Below are positions 45,148 to 53,568 of a stretch of DNA of 64,000 nt, piece after piece (position 1 is the first letter of the stretch; the number at the start of each line of letters is the position of its first letter). The position numbers were made by a program, and so were the translations under genes. Origin of the DNA: Rhizobium sp. WYCCWR10014 (GTDB lineage Bacteria; Pseudomonadota; Alphaproteobacteria; Rhizobiales; Rhizobiaceae); NCBI RefSeq assembly GCF_001657485.1, contig NZ_LXFU01000021.1, positions 1-64,000 of the forward strand, read 5' to 3'. Below the pieces are notes generated by a model. That model saw nothing but the letters and a program-made list of their open reading frames with translations, did not search any database and was not told where the DNA came from.

Positions 45148-46185
45148 TTACCGCGTCGAGCCGCGCGGGATGATGGAGAAGCCGCAATCGACCTTGTCTT
45201 CGCCGGGCGGCTCGTCGCGGACGGCGCGCAGCAGCATGTCGGCGACGCGATAGCCGATATCGTAGCGCGGTATGTGCACCGTCGTCAGCGACGGCTCGGT
45301 GAAGGCCGAAAATTCCAGATCGTTGAAGCCGCAGATGCCGAAATCCTGCGGCACGCGAATGCCGCGCACGCCGCATTCGATGAGGACGCCGAGCGCCAGA
45401 TCGTCGCTTTGGGCAAAGACGGCATCGATATCCGGCACGCGCTGCAACAGGCGGGCAAACAATTCCCTGCCGAGGCCGGTGCTGCTTCCCTCATCTCCGC
45501 CAATGGCGAGATCAGGATCGAGACGGCCGGCTTCGCCCATCGCGGCCTCATAGCCTTCCTTCCGGCGACGCGAGCGAATATCCGTGCCGCGGCCGATGAA
45601 GCCGATCCTCTGATAACCCCTCGATAGCAGGAAGCGGGTGGGTTCGGCGCCGGCCGCATGATGATCGAGGCCGACGACCAGCCTTTCCGGCTCCTGGCTG
45701 AGATCGGTGATATGGGCGATCGGACAGGCGGCGTTTTCGATCAGCGGCAGAAGATCATGATAGGATTCGGCGCCCGCGATAATGACGCCGGCCGGCTTCT
45801 GCATCAGGAAGGATTTCAGTTGACCGGCCTCGCCGTCGGCATGGTGGAGCGTGTTGGAATACTGCACGCCGAATTCGGTGGCGCGCAAGCGATCCTCGAT
45901 GCCGATCATCAGGCCGGCGAAGCCGTACTGGTGCAAAGCGGGCGTGATGACGCCGACAGTTCCGTTGTGGCGGCCGGCCAGCGCCCGGGCGGCAAGATTG
46001 GGGATGTACCCCATCTCGTCTACCGTGCGCAGGATGGTCTGGCGCAGATCCTCCGAGACGATTTCGGGATTGCGAAGCGCCCGCGAAATCGTAATGGGGC
46101 TGACCCCCACCTTCTTCGCCACATCGCTCAACTTCACCTGCGCACCGCGCCTGGCCTTCCGCCCCCGCTCCACTGCTGCCCTCAT
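45148..46185 (-). CDS. LacI-family transcriptional regulator
   Basis: A 345-residue regulator: VKLSDVAKKVGVSPITISRALRNPEIVSEDLRQTILRTVDEMGYIPN is the LacI HTH and hinge, followed by a periplasmic-binding-like sugar domain (GTVGVITPALHQYGFAGLM). GntR-of-E. coli-like gluconate regulators have a similar layout. No sugar transport or catabolic gene is adjacent, so its target lies elsewhere. The start may be slightly downstream, since the first 17 residues are arginine-rich. Confidence 0.87.
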   Translation of the reverse strand: MRAAVERGRKARRGAQVKLSDVAKKVGVSPITISRALRNPEIVSEDLRQTILRTVDEMGYIPNLAARALAGRHNGTVGVITPALHQYGFAGLMIGIEDRLRATEFGVQYSNTLHHADGEAGQLKSFLMQKPAGVIIAGAESYHDLLPLIENAACPIAHITDLSQEPERLVVGLDHHAAGAEPTRFLLSRGYQRIGFIGRGTDIRSRRRKEGYEAAMGEAGRLDPDLAIGGDEGSSTGLGRELFARLLQRVPDIDAVFAQSDDLALGVLIECGVRGIRVPQDFGICGFNDLEFSAFTEPSLTTVHIPRYDIGYRVADMLLRAVRDEPPGEDKVDCGFSIIPRGSTR

Positions 46186-46737
46186 CGCCCCGTTATATCC
46201 AGCCCGCGCGACTCGTTTGCCCTCGATTCGCGGTCTTCACTTTCTGAAGAAGAAATAATTTAGAGTCTACTAACATTTTATATTTGCAACAGGATCCGGG
46301 AATATATCGTCCAGAAGGAGCAACAAGATCGTCTGTCGGCAAATTACGGACGCATGCGGCAAACGGATCACCGCCTCCAGGAATAAGTCCATTTATTTTC
46401 GAATGAAAACATCGCGGAGAACGCAAAGCGAGGCGCAATCAGGCCGGAATTTTTGCGAAGCTCCAACGCTGAGTGAGCAAAGATTAAATTCCGGTCATAT
46501 CTTACAAATCGGCAATATAAACATGATCAAACTTTAATTTGTAAATCCGCTTGGCGGGATCATATGAATCCCGAGCGCCAATTCTTCTCTCCCCCGGTCG
46601 CCGCCCTTCGACGACTGCGCGTTCCCAAGAGGAATGGGCGCCAAACGCCATCCGACGCCAGGTCCCAGGACATGGAACCACGACGCCATCAAAAGCCAAC
46701 GCTCTCGCAAGGGATCATCACCCAAGGGACCACCACC
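46186..46737. other. Intergenic region upstream of the DegP-like gene
   Basis: No gene supported. A+T-rich around 46240-46320 and 46480-46550. An inverted repeat TTACAAAT (46502-46509)/ATTTGTAA (46537-46544) lies about 200 bases before the start codon. An in-frame extension from 46564 exists, but its composition does not resemble a protein N-terminus. Confidence 0.45.
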
Positions 46738-48243
46738 ATGTCACACATCCTCCGCAACCATCGCACCGCAGCGCTCGTCGGGGCCGCCATCTTCGCCGGC
46801 GCAGCCTGCCTGCCCTTCGCCATCAACGCCTCCAATGCCGTTGCCGCGCCGTCGGATACCGGCGGTGTTCTCGCGCCCAGCGGCTCCTTCGCCTCCATCG
46901 TCGATGCCGACAAGCCTGCCGTCGTCACCATCACCACGACAATGAAGGCGACCGATGTCAGCGCCGACCAGCAGGAATCACCGATGGACGAGCAGTTCCG
47001 CCAGTTCTTCGAGGATCAGGGTATCCCGCTGCCGCGCCAGGCACCGCAAAAGCGGCCTTCGCAGCAGGCAATGGCGCTCGGCTCCGGCTTCATCATCAGC
47101 TCCGACGGGGTGATCGTCACCAACAACCATGTCATCGACAATGCCGTCGACATCAAGGTGACGCTCGACGACGGCACGGAACTGCCGGCCAAGCTGATCG
47201 GCACCGATCCGAAATCCGATGTCGCCGTGGTGAAGATAGAGGCGGGCAAGCCGCTGCAGACCATTGCCTGGGGCGATTCCGACAGGCTGAAGCTCGGCGA
47301 CCAGATTCTGGCGATCGGCAACCCCTTCGGCATCGGCACCACGGTGACGGCAGGTATCGTCTCGGCGCGCGGCCGCGACCTGCACAGCGGCCCCTATGAC
47401 GATTTCATCAAGATCGATGCGCCGATCAACCATGGCAATTCCGGCGGCCCGCTGGTCGACCGCAGCGGCAATGTCGTCGGCATCAACACCGCCATCTATT
47501 CGCCGAACGGCGGCAGCGTCGGTGTCGGTTTCGCCATTCCTTCCGATGAGGCCAAGGCGATCGTAGCCAAGCTGCAGAAGAACGGCTCGATCGATCACGG
47601 CTATCTCGGCGTGCAGATCCAGCCGGTCACCAAGGATGTCGCCGATGCGGTCGGCCTCGATAAGACCGGCGGCGCATTGGTTGCCGCCGTCACTGCCGAT
47701 ACGCCGGCCGCCCATGCCGGCCTGAAGCCCGGCGATATCGTCACTTCAGTCGGCGGTGAGACCGTCAAGACGCCGAAGGACCTGTCGCGCCTGGTCGCCG
47801 ATCTTTCGCCGGGCGCCAAGGAAGCGCTCAGCGTCTGGCGCGACGGCAAGACGATCGATCTCAACGTCACCGTCGGCACCAATGAGGAAGGCCAGAAGCA
47901 GGCCGCGGCCGAAAGCCCCGCCGGCAAGGACGAGAGCAGCGGCCAGCCGAGCCTCGGCATCGGCCTTGCAGACCTGACACCCGACGTGCGCCAGCAGCTC
48001 AACCTGCCGCGCTCTGTCAACGGTGCGGTGGTCGCCAGTGTCAATCCGGACAAGTCGGCCGCGGCCGCCGGCATCCAATCCGGCGATGTCATCGTCTCGG
48101 TGAACGACAGACCGGTCCACAACACCCGCGACGTCAAGACGGCAATCGCCGATGCCGGCAAGGCCGGCCGCAAGTCGGTGCTGCTGCTCGTCGAACGCGG
48201 CGGCAACAAAACCTTCGTCGCCGTGCCGTTTGGGGCGGCCTGA
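46738..48243 (+). CDS. Periplasmic Do-like serine protease (DegP/HtrA)
   Basis: A 501-residue protease. A signal sequence (TAALVGAAIFAGAACLPFAINA) is followed by a trypsin-like domain with catalytic H131 (TNNHVIDN), D161 (KSDVAVVKI) and S235 (NHGNSGGPLVD), then two PDZ domains (about residues 285-375 and 400-495). It degrades or chaperones damaged envelope proteins. I choose ATG 46738, which gives the expected signal peptide after AAGGGA. A terminator follows at 48273. The gene has its own promoter region and is not in an operon. Confidence 0.92.
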   Translation: MSHILRNHRTAALVGAAIFAGAACLPFAINASNAVAAPSDTGGVLAPSGSFASIVDADKPAVVTITTTMKATDVSADQQESPMDEQFRQFFEDQGIPLPRQAPQKRPSQQAMALGSGFIISSDGVIVTNNHVIDNAVDIKVTLDDGTELPAKLIGTDPKSDVAVVKIEAGKPLQTIAWGDSDRLKLGDQILAIGNPFGIGTTVTAGIVSARGRDLHSGPYDDFIKIDAPINHGNSGGPLVDRSGNVVGINTAIYSPNGGSVGVGFAIPSDEAKAIVAKLQKNGSIDHGYLGVQIQPVTKDVADAVGLDKTGGALVAAVTADTPAAHAGLKPGDIVTSVGGETVKTPKDLSRLVADLSPGAKEALSVWRDGKTIDLNVTVGTNEEGQKQAAAESPAGKDESSGQPSLGIGLADLTPDVRQQLNLPRSVNGAVVASVNPDKSAAAAGIQSGDVIVSVNDRPVHNTRDVKTAIADAGKAGRKSVLLLVERGGNKTFVAVPFGAA

Positions 48244-48272
48244 CGGTCGCCCGAGCTTTTGCCGGAAACAGG

Positions 48273-48297
48273 AAAGCCCGTCTGAGGCGGGCTTTTC
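48273..48297 (+). terminator. Rho-independent terminator of the DegP-like gene
   Basis: AAAGCCCGTCTGAGGCGGGC followed by TTTTC forms a GCCCG-N5-CGGGC stem with a short T-run, 30 bases after the stop codon. Confidence 0.75.
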
Positions 48298-48387
48298 GAC
48301 GGACCGGAGCGGAAAGGCCCTGGAGCCAAGCACCGCTCAGTCAGCAAGAAATCTATAGGGCGCGCCGTCCGCTCCTTTATTTCCTGC

Positions 48388-48762
48388 TCAGGGAGATTTC
48401 AGCTTCGCTGTCTTTGCGCGCAGGCGGGATTTGCCCTTTTGGCGGTTTGCCTCTTGCCGCTTTATCGCGTCGGATTGGCTGCGTTGCGCGGCCTCCAATT
48501 GTTGCCGGGTCGGGAGATCATGGTCGTAGGTGGAAGCGCTGAATGCCGTCGCGTTGTCGAACGGACCTTTGTGCGGACGCGCCAGACCATAGGCTTGCTT
48601 ATCAGCGCTATCGATCCCCTGCTCCGCCGACGGTGAGCGCGCTTGACGAGCCTGCGTTATCAGATCGTCGGCGGTCGAGCTTAACGTCGCGCTTTTCCGC
48701 ACGGGGGCGATGATCTCGCGTTTCCTGGCCCGGTCCTTTTGATCGGCGCGAATCCCAGACAT
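48388..48762 (-). CDS. Small hydrophilic protein, unknown
   Basis: A 124-residue, highly charged protein (MSGIRADQKDRARKREIIAP, ending QEANRQKGKSRLRAKTAKLKSP) without membrane segments and with low sequence complexity, probably largely disordered. The ATG at 48762 has GGAAG just upstream; a start at 48783 is less likely. It follows the next gene by 69 bases on the same strand and is probably cotranscribed. Not recognised. Confidence 0.6.
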   Translation of the reverse strand: MSGIRADQKDRARKREIIAPVRKSATLSSTADDLITQARQARSPSAEQGIDSADKQAYGLARPHKGPFDNATAFSASTYDHDLPTRQQLEAAQRSQSDAIKRQEANRQKGKSRLRAKTAKLKSP

Positions 48763-48831
48763 GTCATCTTCCTTGTTCGTCATGTCATCGCGGCGATCGA
48801 TGGGGGGCCGTCGACGTCGCGGCAGGCCCGT

Positions 48832-49236
48832 TCACGGGATCTCGGACAATCGTTCAGGCAGCCTGGTTTTGGGAAAACGATAGCCTGGCGACCGCAGCGG
48901 TGCGTCCGCACGACCAGACGCCGTATACCGCGCGATCCGATAGGCTTTCACCGGGGCGCCGCCGTCATCCTGCCATCTGGCAAAGGAACCGTCTTCCATG
49001 GCCTGCGGAAGTGGGCCTGAACTCAACTGTGTCGCCAGATACATTTTCAGAGCCGATTTCAACGCGGCCTCATCGACGATCCCCATCTGGAAACAATGAA
49101 TGAGGAAACTCGTGGCGCTGATCTCGCCATCATCGGTCGCGTAGGTTTCGCCACCGCGAAAGCCGGCCTTTCGGAGGATACGGTCCAGCATTCTCAAATT
49201 ATGGATATCGAAAAATTGATCTGATGTGGAAGACAT
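48832..49236 (-). CDS. Conserved small rhizobial protein, unknown
   Basis: A 134-residue soluble protein: FDIHNLRMLDRILRKAGFRGGETYATDDGEISATSFLIHCFQMGIVDEAALKSAL looks helical, and the tail GGAPVKAYRIARYTASGRADAPLRSPGYRF is basic. The ATG at 49236 is preceded by GGAGGACATC, so the 43-residue upstream extension is rejected. Function unknown. Confidence 0.68.
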   Translation of the reverse strand: MSSTSDQFFDIHNLRMLDRILRKAGFRGGETYATDDGEISATSFLIHCFQMGIVDEAALKSALKMYLATQLSSGPLPQAMEDGSFARWQDDGGAPVKAYRIARYTASGRADAPLRSPGYRFPKTRLPERLSEIP

Positions 49237-49427
49237 GATGTCCTCCTTCGTTGGGGCTAGGGTTCGCTGGCGCCAGGGTTTACTGGCGCGCCCCAAGCAG
49301 CGGTGCCCGTATCGTGCCCGCCGATAGTTCAGTTTGCGCTCTTTGCCATCTGACCGCAACCTCATTCGGCGGCAGCCATTGATAATGGCGTGGCGGAACC
49401 CATTTTAGGGAGAGGAGGATACGCATC

Positions 49428-49730
49428 ATGCAGTTCAACGGTGAAGCGACCCTCACAAAGCCGTCGGCATTGGCGGTTTCGGAAAGGCGTGCGCTCATAG
49501 ATCACCTCAGAGAGGTGATTGCAGGCCTGGCTCACGGGCTGGCCGCCGACGGATTGCTGGACCTTGTGCCGCCTCTGCTTGAGATAAACAAAGTGCTCCG
49601 CGATATGACGGATGAAATTTCTCGTGCGGACCCGGTCTATTCCGACGAGATCATCACTGGTACGGTGCGCTTGATCAAGACATCGCAGGCTTTGCTCGAT
49701 GACCGGGTCATCGTGCAGACGATCCATTAA
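49428..49730 (+). CDS. Small helical protein, unknown
   Basis: A 100-residue protein that reads as helical (RRALIDHLREVIAGLAHGLAADGLLDLVPPLLEINKVLRDMTDEI). It has no cysteines or signal peptide. GAGAGGAGG precedes the ATG at 49428, which strongly supports the start. It is divergent from the gene at 49236. A four-unit tandem repeat begins directly after the stop codon. Not recognised. Confidence 0.65.
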   Translation: MQFNGEATLTKPSALAVSERRALIDHLREVIAGLAHGLAADGLLDLVPPLLEINKVLRDMTDEISRADPVYSDEIITGTVRLIKTSQALLDDRVIVQTIH

Positions 49731-49790
49731 GACTGACGATCGGAAGACTGGCGATCGGAAGGCTGGCGATCGGAAAGACTGGCGATCGGA
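49731..49790. repeat. Tandem repeat, four 15-16-base units
   Basis: The units GACTGACGATCGGAA, GACTGGCGATCGGAA, GGCTGGCGATCGGAAA and GACTGGCGATCGGA run head to tail directly after the stop of the preceding gene. Each holds the palindrome CGATCG. Copy number may vary between strains. Confidence 0.85.
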
Positions 49791-49918
49791 CATGCCGGCA
49801 GGCTGATCGCCAACCCTCTGGCATCAAGCTGCCCGTTCAGGCCAGCCGTGCATCGACAATCATCGCCGGGTCCGAGGTCCGCACAGCGGCTCGCGCCCAC
49901 TTTCCAAGGACAACCGCA

Positions 49919-50182
49919 ATGGCACTTATCTTTCCCAACAGAAGCCGCAGCTTCGACGAAGCGCGAAAAGGTGTCCGCTTCACCGGCTATGACGGCATGT
50001 TCGAGGTCAGGTTTCTGGTCGAAGAAGCAGCGCTCGGCAGCGCGGTCACGCCCAGTTCTTCCGAAGCCGCCTATCTCAATGCCTTTGATGCAGCGCGTTC
50101 TGCCATTCAGGAGGCTGCATCGAGAGTCTATCAGCATCGACGCGGAAACAACTTCACGCTCACGGCTGCAGATTTTCGCTGA
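49919..50182 (+). CDS. DUF1488 family protein
   Basis: An 87-residue protein, MALIFPNRSRSFDEARKGVR followed by FTGYDGMFEVRFLVEEAALG, typical of DUF1488, a small rhizobial and proteobacterial family without known function. AAGGA lies upstream of the ATG at 49919. Overlapping longer frames are shadows. It stands among several small proteins of unknown function. Confidence 0.75.
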   Translation: MALIFPNRSRSFDEARKGVRFTGYDGMFEVRFLVEEAALGSAVTPSSSEAAYLNAFDAARSAIQEAASRVYQHRRGNNFTLTAADFR

Positions 50183-50261
50183 TCGCGAGAAGGTGTGCGG
50201 CCGGCGGACTGAAACGGCCACCATCCTGCTGCTGCCGGATGAGACAGGGGGAACAAAGCAT

Positions 50262-50624
50262 ATGGTTTCCACACGATACCGCCCGAAAGACCTGAAGCTG
50301 GCGCGTCGCCATATCGTGAAGGCGGCGCATCGCGTTGCCGATCAGGAAATGCTGATCAGGAAACTATTGCGCAAAGGCAGACCCTCCGGATCGGCCTATG
50401 CGCTGCTCAGCAGGCTCTATGACGATCAACGGCGGAAACTCGATCGGCTGAAACTGATCGAAGCAATGGTTGAGGTAGAAGTGCAATCCTGTATGGACGT
50501 GCCCCACAATCCTGGCACCTCCGCGCCGGCCCTTGCCATCGTGCACAGCAGCGAGATCTCTCTGCCGGACCGGCAATCCGCCACACCTTGTAGCGCAGAT
50601 GAGTGGCGCCCATATTTGGTGTAG
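50262..50624 (+). CDS. Small basic protein, unknown
   Basis: A 120-residue protein with a strongly basic helical N-terminal half (RPKDLKLARRHIVKAAHRVADQEMLIRKLLRKGR, then DDQRRKLDRLKLIEAMVEVEV). The ATG at 50262 is preceded by GGGGGAA. No known domain. Possibly nucleic-acid-binding by charge alone, which is weak evidence. Confidence 0.6.
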   Translation: MVSTRYRPKDLKLARRHIVKAAHRVADQEMLIRKLLRKGRPSGSAYALLSRLYDDQRRKLDRLKLIEAMVEVEVQSCMDVPHNPGTSAPALAIVHSSEISLPDRQSATPCSADEWRPYLV

Positions 50625-50695
50625 TGGCAGTTTGTGAACGGGCGCTGCTTCCCGCGGTAATCAGAGTTATCCGGCCCCAACCAAAGGAGGGCATC

Positions 50696-50842
50696 ATGTC
50701 TTCCACGGTAAACATCCATTCGTGGAAACGCCTCGCCCAGCATATCGGCAGGTTCCGGTACATCGACTTTCTGGTGAAATCGACTCCGGCCATCTGTCTG
50801 GCCTTTATCGTCTATATCATTCTCAACGATGTCTTCTGGTAG
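50696..50842 (+). CDS. Small single-pass membrane protein
   Basis: A 48-residue protein, MSSTVNIHSWKRLAQHIGRF followed by a hydrophobic segment (TPAICLAFIVYIILNDVFW). AAGGAGGGCATC immediately before the ATG is a near-ideal ribosome site, which is the main reason to accept it. It could be a small membrane regulator. Not recognised. Confidence 0.6.
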   Translation: MSSTVNIHSWKRLAQHIGRFRYIDFLVKSTPAICLAFIVYIILNDVFW

Positions 50843-50885
50843 GCGCTGCAAGACTGTTGCGGCAAGCCAAGACGCTTTGCTGCCT

Positions 50886-50990
50886 AGAGCAATTCCAGGA
50901 AAAGTGCGAAGCGGTTTTCCGTCCGGAATTGCGTAAAAACAAAAGGATAGAGCGGTTCTGCGCTTCCGTTAAAAGCTGAACCGCTCTATC
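50886..50990 (+). repeat. Two-hairpin repeat, AATTCC-stem copy
   Basis: Hairpin 1 is CAATTCC/GGAATTG (50890-50931) around GGAAAAGTGCGAAGCGGTTTTCC. The linker is GCGTAAAAACAAAAG. Hairpin 2 has 13-base arms GATAGAGCGGTTC (50946-50958) and GAACCGCTCTATC (50978-50990). It matches 13495-13565 in sequence and 29177-29279 in architecture. Confidence 0.8.
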
Positions 50991-51029
50991 GAACGAAGGG
51001 CTGAAACGCTGACGGGATTGGATAATGCG

Positions 51030-51476
51030 ATGCAATTGCGAGAAATGGGTGAACAAGACTGCCTCGCCTTTCTGGCAGGCCACACCCGTGGCCACCTGGC
51101 GTGCCTCGGAGAAAAATATCCCTATATCGTTCCCATTCAGTATGCCTATGAAAAAGACCGGCTTTTCATATTTTCCATGCCGGGCCTGAAGATTGATCTG
51201 TTGCGGGCCCATTCTCCCGCCTGTGTTCAGGTTGAAGAATTCGGCGAAAATCATCGAACGTGGAAGAGCGTGCTTGTTCAGGGCACCTACGATGAGCTGA
51301 CCGATACGCCGGCCCGGCATGACGAACGCATCCACGCATGGGCTCTCCTGCAGAAGCAACCGTTCTGGTGGGAACCCGGATCGTTCGCCTTAAACGCGGA
51401 AAGCGAAGACAGCCCTGCTCCCTCCATATTCTTCGGCATTTCGATTGAGATGGTATCGGGAAGGCAAGTGGTTTAA
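51030..51476 (+). CDS. Pyridoxamine-5'-phosphate-oxidase-like flavin-binding protein
   Basis: A protein of 148 residues with the split-barrel pattern of the NimA/PNPOx-like family: LAFLAGHTRGHLACLGEKYPYIVPIQYAYEKDRLFIFSMPGLKIDLLRAHSPACVQVE. Members bind FMN or heme and act in detoxification or stress; exact activity is unknown. I use ATG 51030; a TTG at 51018 would add four residues. It follows the two-hairpin repeat. Confidence 0.78.
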   Translation: MQLREMGEQDCLAFLAGHTRGHLACLGEKYPYIVPIQYAYEKDRLFIFSMPGLKIDLLRAHSPACVQVEEFGENHRTWKSVLVQGTYDELTDTPARHDERIHAWALLQKQPFWWEPGSFALNAESEDSPAPSIFFGISIEMVSGRQVV

Positions 51477-51685
51477 CATGCGGGCGTTCAGACCCGCAGC
51501 GCCTTGATCCTTGATTCGCAAGGCGGCGCTGCTGCATGATATATGGAACTCCAGACAGACACCTCCAGCTAAACGCTGTCCGATACCAGCCTTTCCCATA
51601 GGGGCGCGGATTGCTTGATGCATCTTACCAACGTGGCCTGCCGAACCGGCACTGCGTTGAATGCCACGCGACCATAGGGAAAACG

Positions 51686-51922
51686 ATGACAGACGCACCT
51701 GAGAATGAAGCGCTTTTCAACATCACCGGGCACTATGTGCAGGAATTGAAGGCCGTCCTTCAAAGCGAGAGCATTGTCGAAGGCACCGATTACGAAAACA
51801 GCGCCTTTAACGAAAAACGACGGGCGGAAGGACTGCACCTGCTGCGCTTCCACAAGACCGGCACGGCAGCGCAGGCGACCCAGATCTGGGAAAAGCATAT
51901 GACGGCCCGAGCGCATCGATAA
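51686..51922 (+). CDS. Small protein, unknown
   Basis: A 78-residue hydrophilic protein: MTDAPENEALFNITGHYVQE and RRAEGLHLLRFHKTGTAAQATQIWEKHMTARAHR. The ATG at 51686 follows AGGG. No domain recognised; composition resembles other small stress-associated rhizobial proteins. Confidence 0.55.
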   Translation: MTDAPENEALFNITGHYVQELKAVLQSESIVEGTDYENSAFNEKRRAEGLHLLRFHKTGTAAQATQIWEKHMTARAHR

Positions 51923-52042
51923 GACGGCACCAAGCCAATTCTTCGATTGATGCCGAGTTGAGAGCGCCGCTTCTCCGATCCTCTGTTCGGAGATGACGGC
52001 GTTTGCACGTCCGGCTCCAACATTTCCATGGAAGGAAAAATC

Positions 52043-52225
52043 ATGACCAATGACAAAACGAAAAAGATCCAGCCCGCCAAAGAGGCCGTCACTGAGGCGC
52101 CCTACGAAGTCATCTACTTCGCCAAGAAACATCGCATTTCCAACGAGGATGCCAGGGACATCATCGAGAAGCACGGCGCCAATCGCAAAGAGGCTGACAA
52201 AGCCGGCCGCCGTATCAGCGTCTAG
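52043..52225 (+). CDS. Small DUF3606-like protein
   Basis: A 60-residue protein with APYEVIYFAKKHRISNEDARDIIEKHG, a small helical fold like DUF3606 (YEVRYWTKKFGVS-type) proteins. The ATG at 52043 is preceded by AAGGAAAAATC. Function unknown; such genes are often near general-stress genes in rhizobia. Confidence 0.65.
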   Translation: MTNDKTKKIQPAKEAVTEAPYEVIYFAKKHRISNEDARDIIEKHGANRKEADKAGRRISV

Positions 52226-52271
52226 GGCAAAATAGCCTCGCCGGCACTAAACTCTGAGGGCTTTACTGGAT

Positions 52272-52423
52272 GCATGTCATTATCCCAAAACCGCGTACAC
52301 TTTTGGGCGACATGCTTTATTTGATGCATGTCGTTATCCCAAAACCCCGCACACTTTTGGGCGACATGCTTTATTTGATGCATGCCGTTATCCCAAAACG
52401 GCGCACACTTTTGGGCGACATGC
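52272..52423. repeat. Three tandem GCATG-stem hairpin repeats, 54-base period
   Basis: The 44-base hairpin (GCATGTCGTTATCCCAAAAC, then core and TTTTGGGCGACATGC) occurs at 52272-52315, 52326-52369 and 52380-52423. Spacers are the 10 bases TTTATTTGAT. The last copy has compensated CCG/CGG changes in its loop side. Same family as 29235-29279 and 41621-41665. Confidence 0.9.
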
Positions 52424-52665
52424 ATTAGCCGCGGTTGACTTTGCATCTGCTGGCGATGCCACGATGCAACATCGGCGGACGAATTAACCCTACTGGCTTA
52501 CCTTAATATCAGCACGCGCTTGAATACATCCGCTGCTATGCCATCGTAGCTTCACGACAACACTTCTGGTTCCTGAAGCAGCTCGCCGGAACCGCGGCCC
52601 GCCTTTCCCTGGAGAGGCCGGCTTGCCTTCATAGGGCCTGAGCTCAATCGAATGGAGGGTGCGCC

Positions 52666-52866
52666 ATGAACAACGTCTTGGAATTTCGTGCAAAATGCCC
52701 GCATGTCGAAAGCCTGTCCGACTGCCGGGAAGCTCTTGAACCGGCCGTGATGAAAATCGTCAGCGAGGCCATCGGCAAGGGCTACACAGCCGCGGAAGCC
52801 GCCATGGTGGTTGCCGATATCGCCGACGATTACATCCTCATGCTCTCGCGGCAACCACGGCATTGA
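52666..52866 (+). CDS. Small conserved protein, unknown
   Basis: A 66-residue helical protein: MNNVLEFRAKCPHVESLSDC and VMKIVSEAIGKGYTAAEAAMVVADIADDYILMLSRQ. The ATG at 52666 is preceded by ATGGAGGGTGCG, a good ribosome site. No catalytic motif is visible. Function unknown. Confidence 0.65.
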   Translation: MNNVLEFRAKCPHVESLSDCREALEPAVMKIVSEAIGKGYTAAEAAMVVADIADDYILMLSRQPRH

Positions 52867-53272
52867 CACGCTTGCGGGCGCACAGCTGTGCCTTCTTGAG
52901 CCATCGCAGGTGCTGAGCTTGGCGCGGGTCTCTGCGTCTTTGCAGGTTTGGATCTTCGAACACGCCAGGTGACGGCCGACAGACTGGCTTCGACTGCTGC
53001 CGAGAGCCGCGAGCAAGCCCTTCCGTGAGACGCGTGCATCAGTGGATCGCGCAGCAACTGCAGGGGTAGCAGCGGGGTACAGGAGACGAGACCTGCCGCG
53101 CGATCCGCCGGCAAAACCCCTGATATTGGCGGAAGTTCCCGGCAGAGATACGGCACTTCGACTCCGAAAAATCCACCTGGGGATCATCGACAACCTGTCC
53201 GGGCACATCGCGACCGTCACACCGATCAGCTCCCGCCGGGCGAAAACCGACAGACACATCACAACGCCAACG

Positions 53273-53298
53273 AAAAACCCCGCCGGAGCGGGGCTTTC
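53273..53298 (-). terminator. Rho-independent terminator
   Basis: CCCCGC-N4-GCGGGG (53278-53293) is followed on the minus strand by TTTTT. It could end transcripts from the small gene at 53569-53754, or an unrecognised small RNA. The plus-strand side has only TTT. Confidence 0.65.
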
Positions 53299-53488
53299 AG
53301 CAGGTCCAAGTGGAGGAAGCCGAACATTCGGCCCACGTCTTAAACAAGTTCGATCATTTCAAAACCGGCAAAAGCACCTCTTCGCGACTGTTCGCAGCTC
53401 TGGTCCATTTCGCTCAATCTTTGAATCACTGTCGTAATGCGGCGTGAAAGGAGCGCATGCGCCGCCTTCGCGATCCCTTATGGAATTA

Positions 53489-53522
53489 GAGCGGTTCAGC
53501 TTTCATGGAAGCTGAACCGCTC
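53489..53522. repeat. GAGCGGTTCAGC palindrome
   Basis: Perfect 14-base arms GAGCGGTTCAGCTT (53489-53502) and AAGCTGAACCGCTC (53509-53522) with a six-base loop. The arm shares GAGCGGTTC with hairpin 2 of the element at 50946-50990, so it is a free-standing copy of that module. Confidence 0.75.
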
Positions 53523-53568
53523 CAACCTTTGTCTTATGCAATTCCCGGGATACCGTTTCGCGCTTGGA

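Larger units (their letters stand above)
52867..53568. other. Intergenic region with terminator and palindrome, no supported gene
   Basis: Several open frames cross this stretch on both strands, but none has a ribosome site or protein-like composition. It contains the terminator at 53273-53298 and the palindrome at 53489-53522. A small RNA ending at the terminator on the minus strand is possible. Confidence 0.45.

Noticed and set aside
52272..52423. CRISPR-like array
   Set aside because: The units are contiguous hairpin repeats with identical 10-base spacers, not unique spacers; no cas genes are nearby.
52222..52446. Open frame with repeated HVAQKCAPFWDN units on the minus strand
   Set aside because: It translates the three tandem hairpin repeats, which explains the protein repeat; no start signal or known domain.
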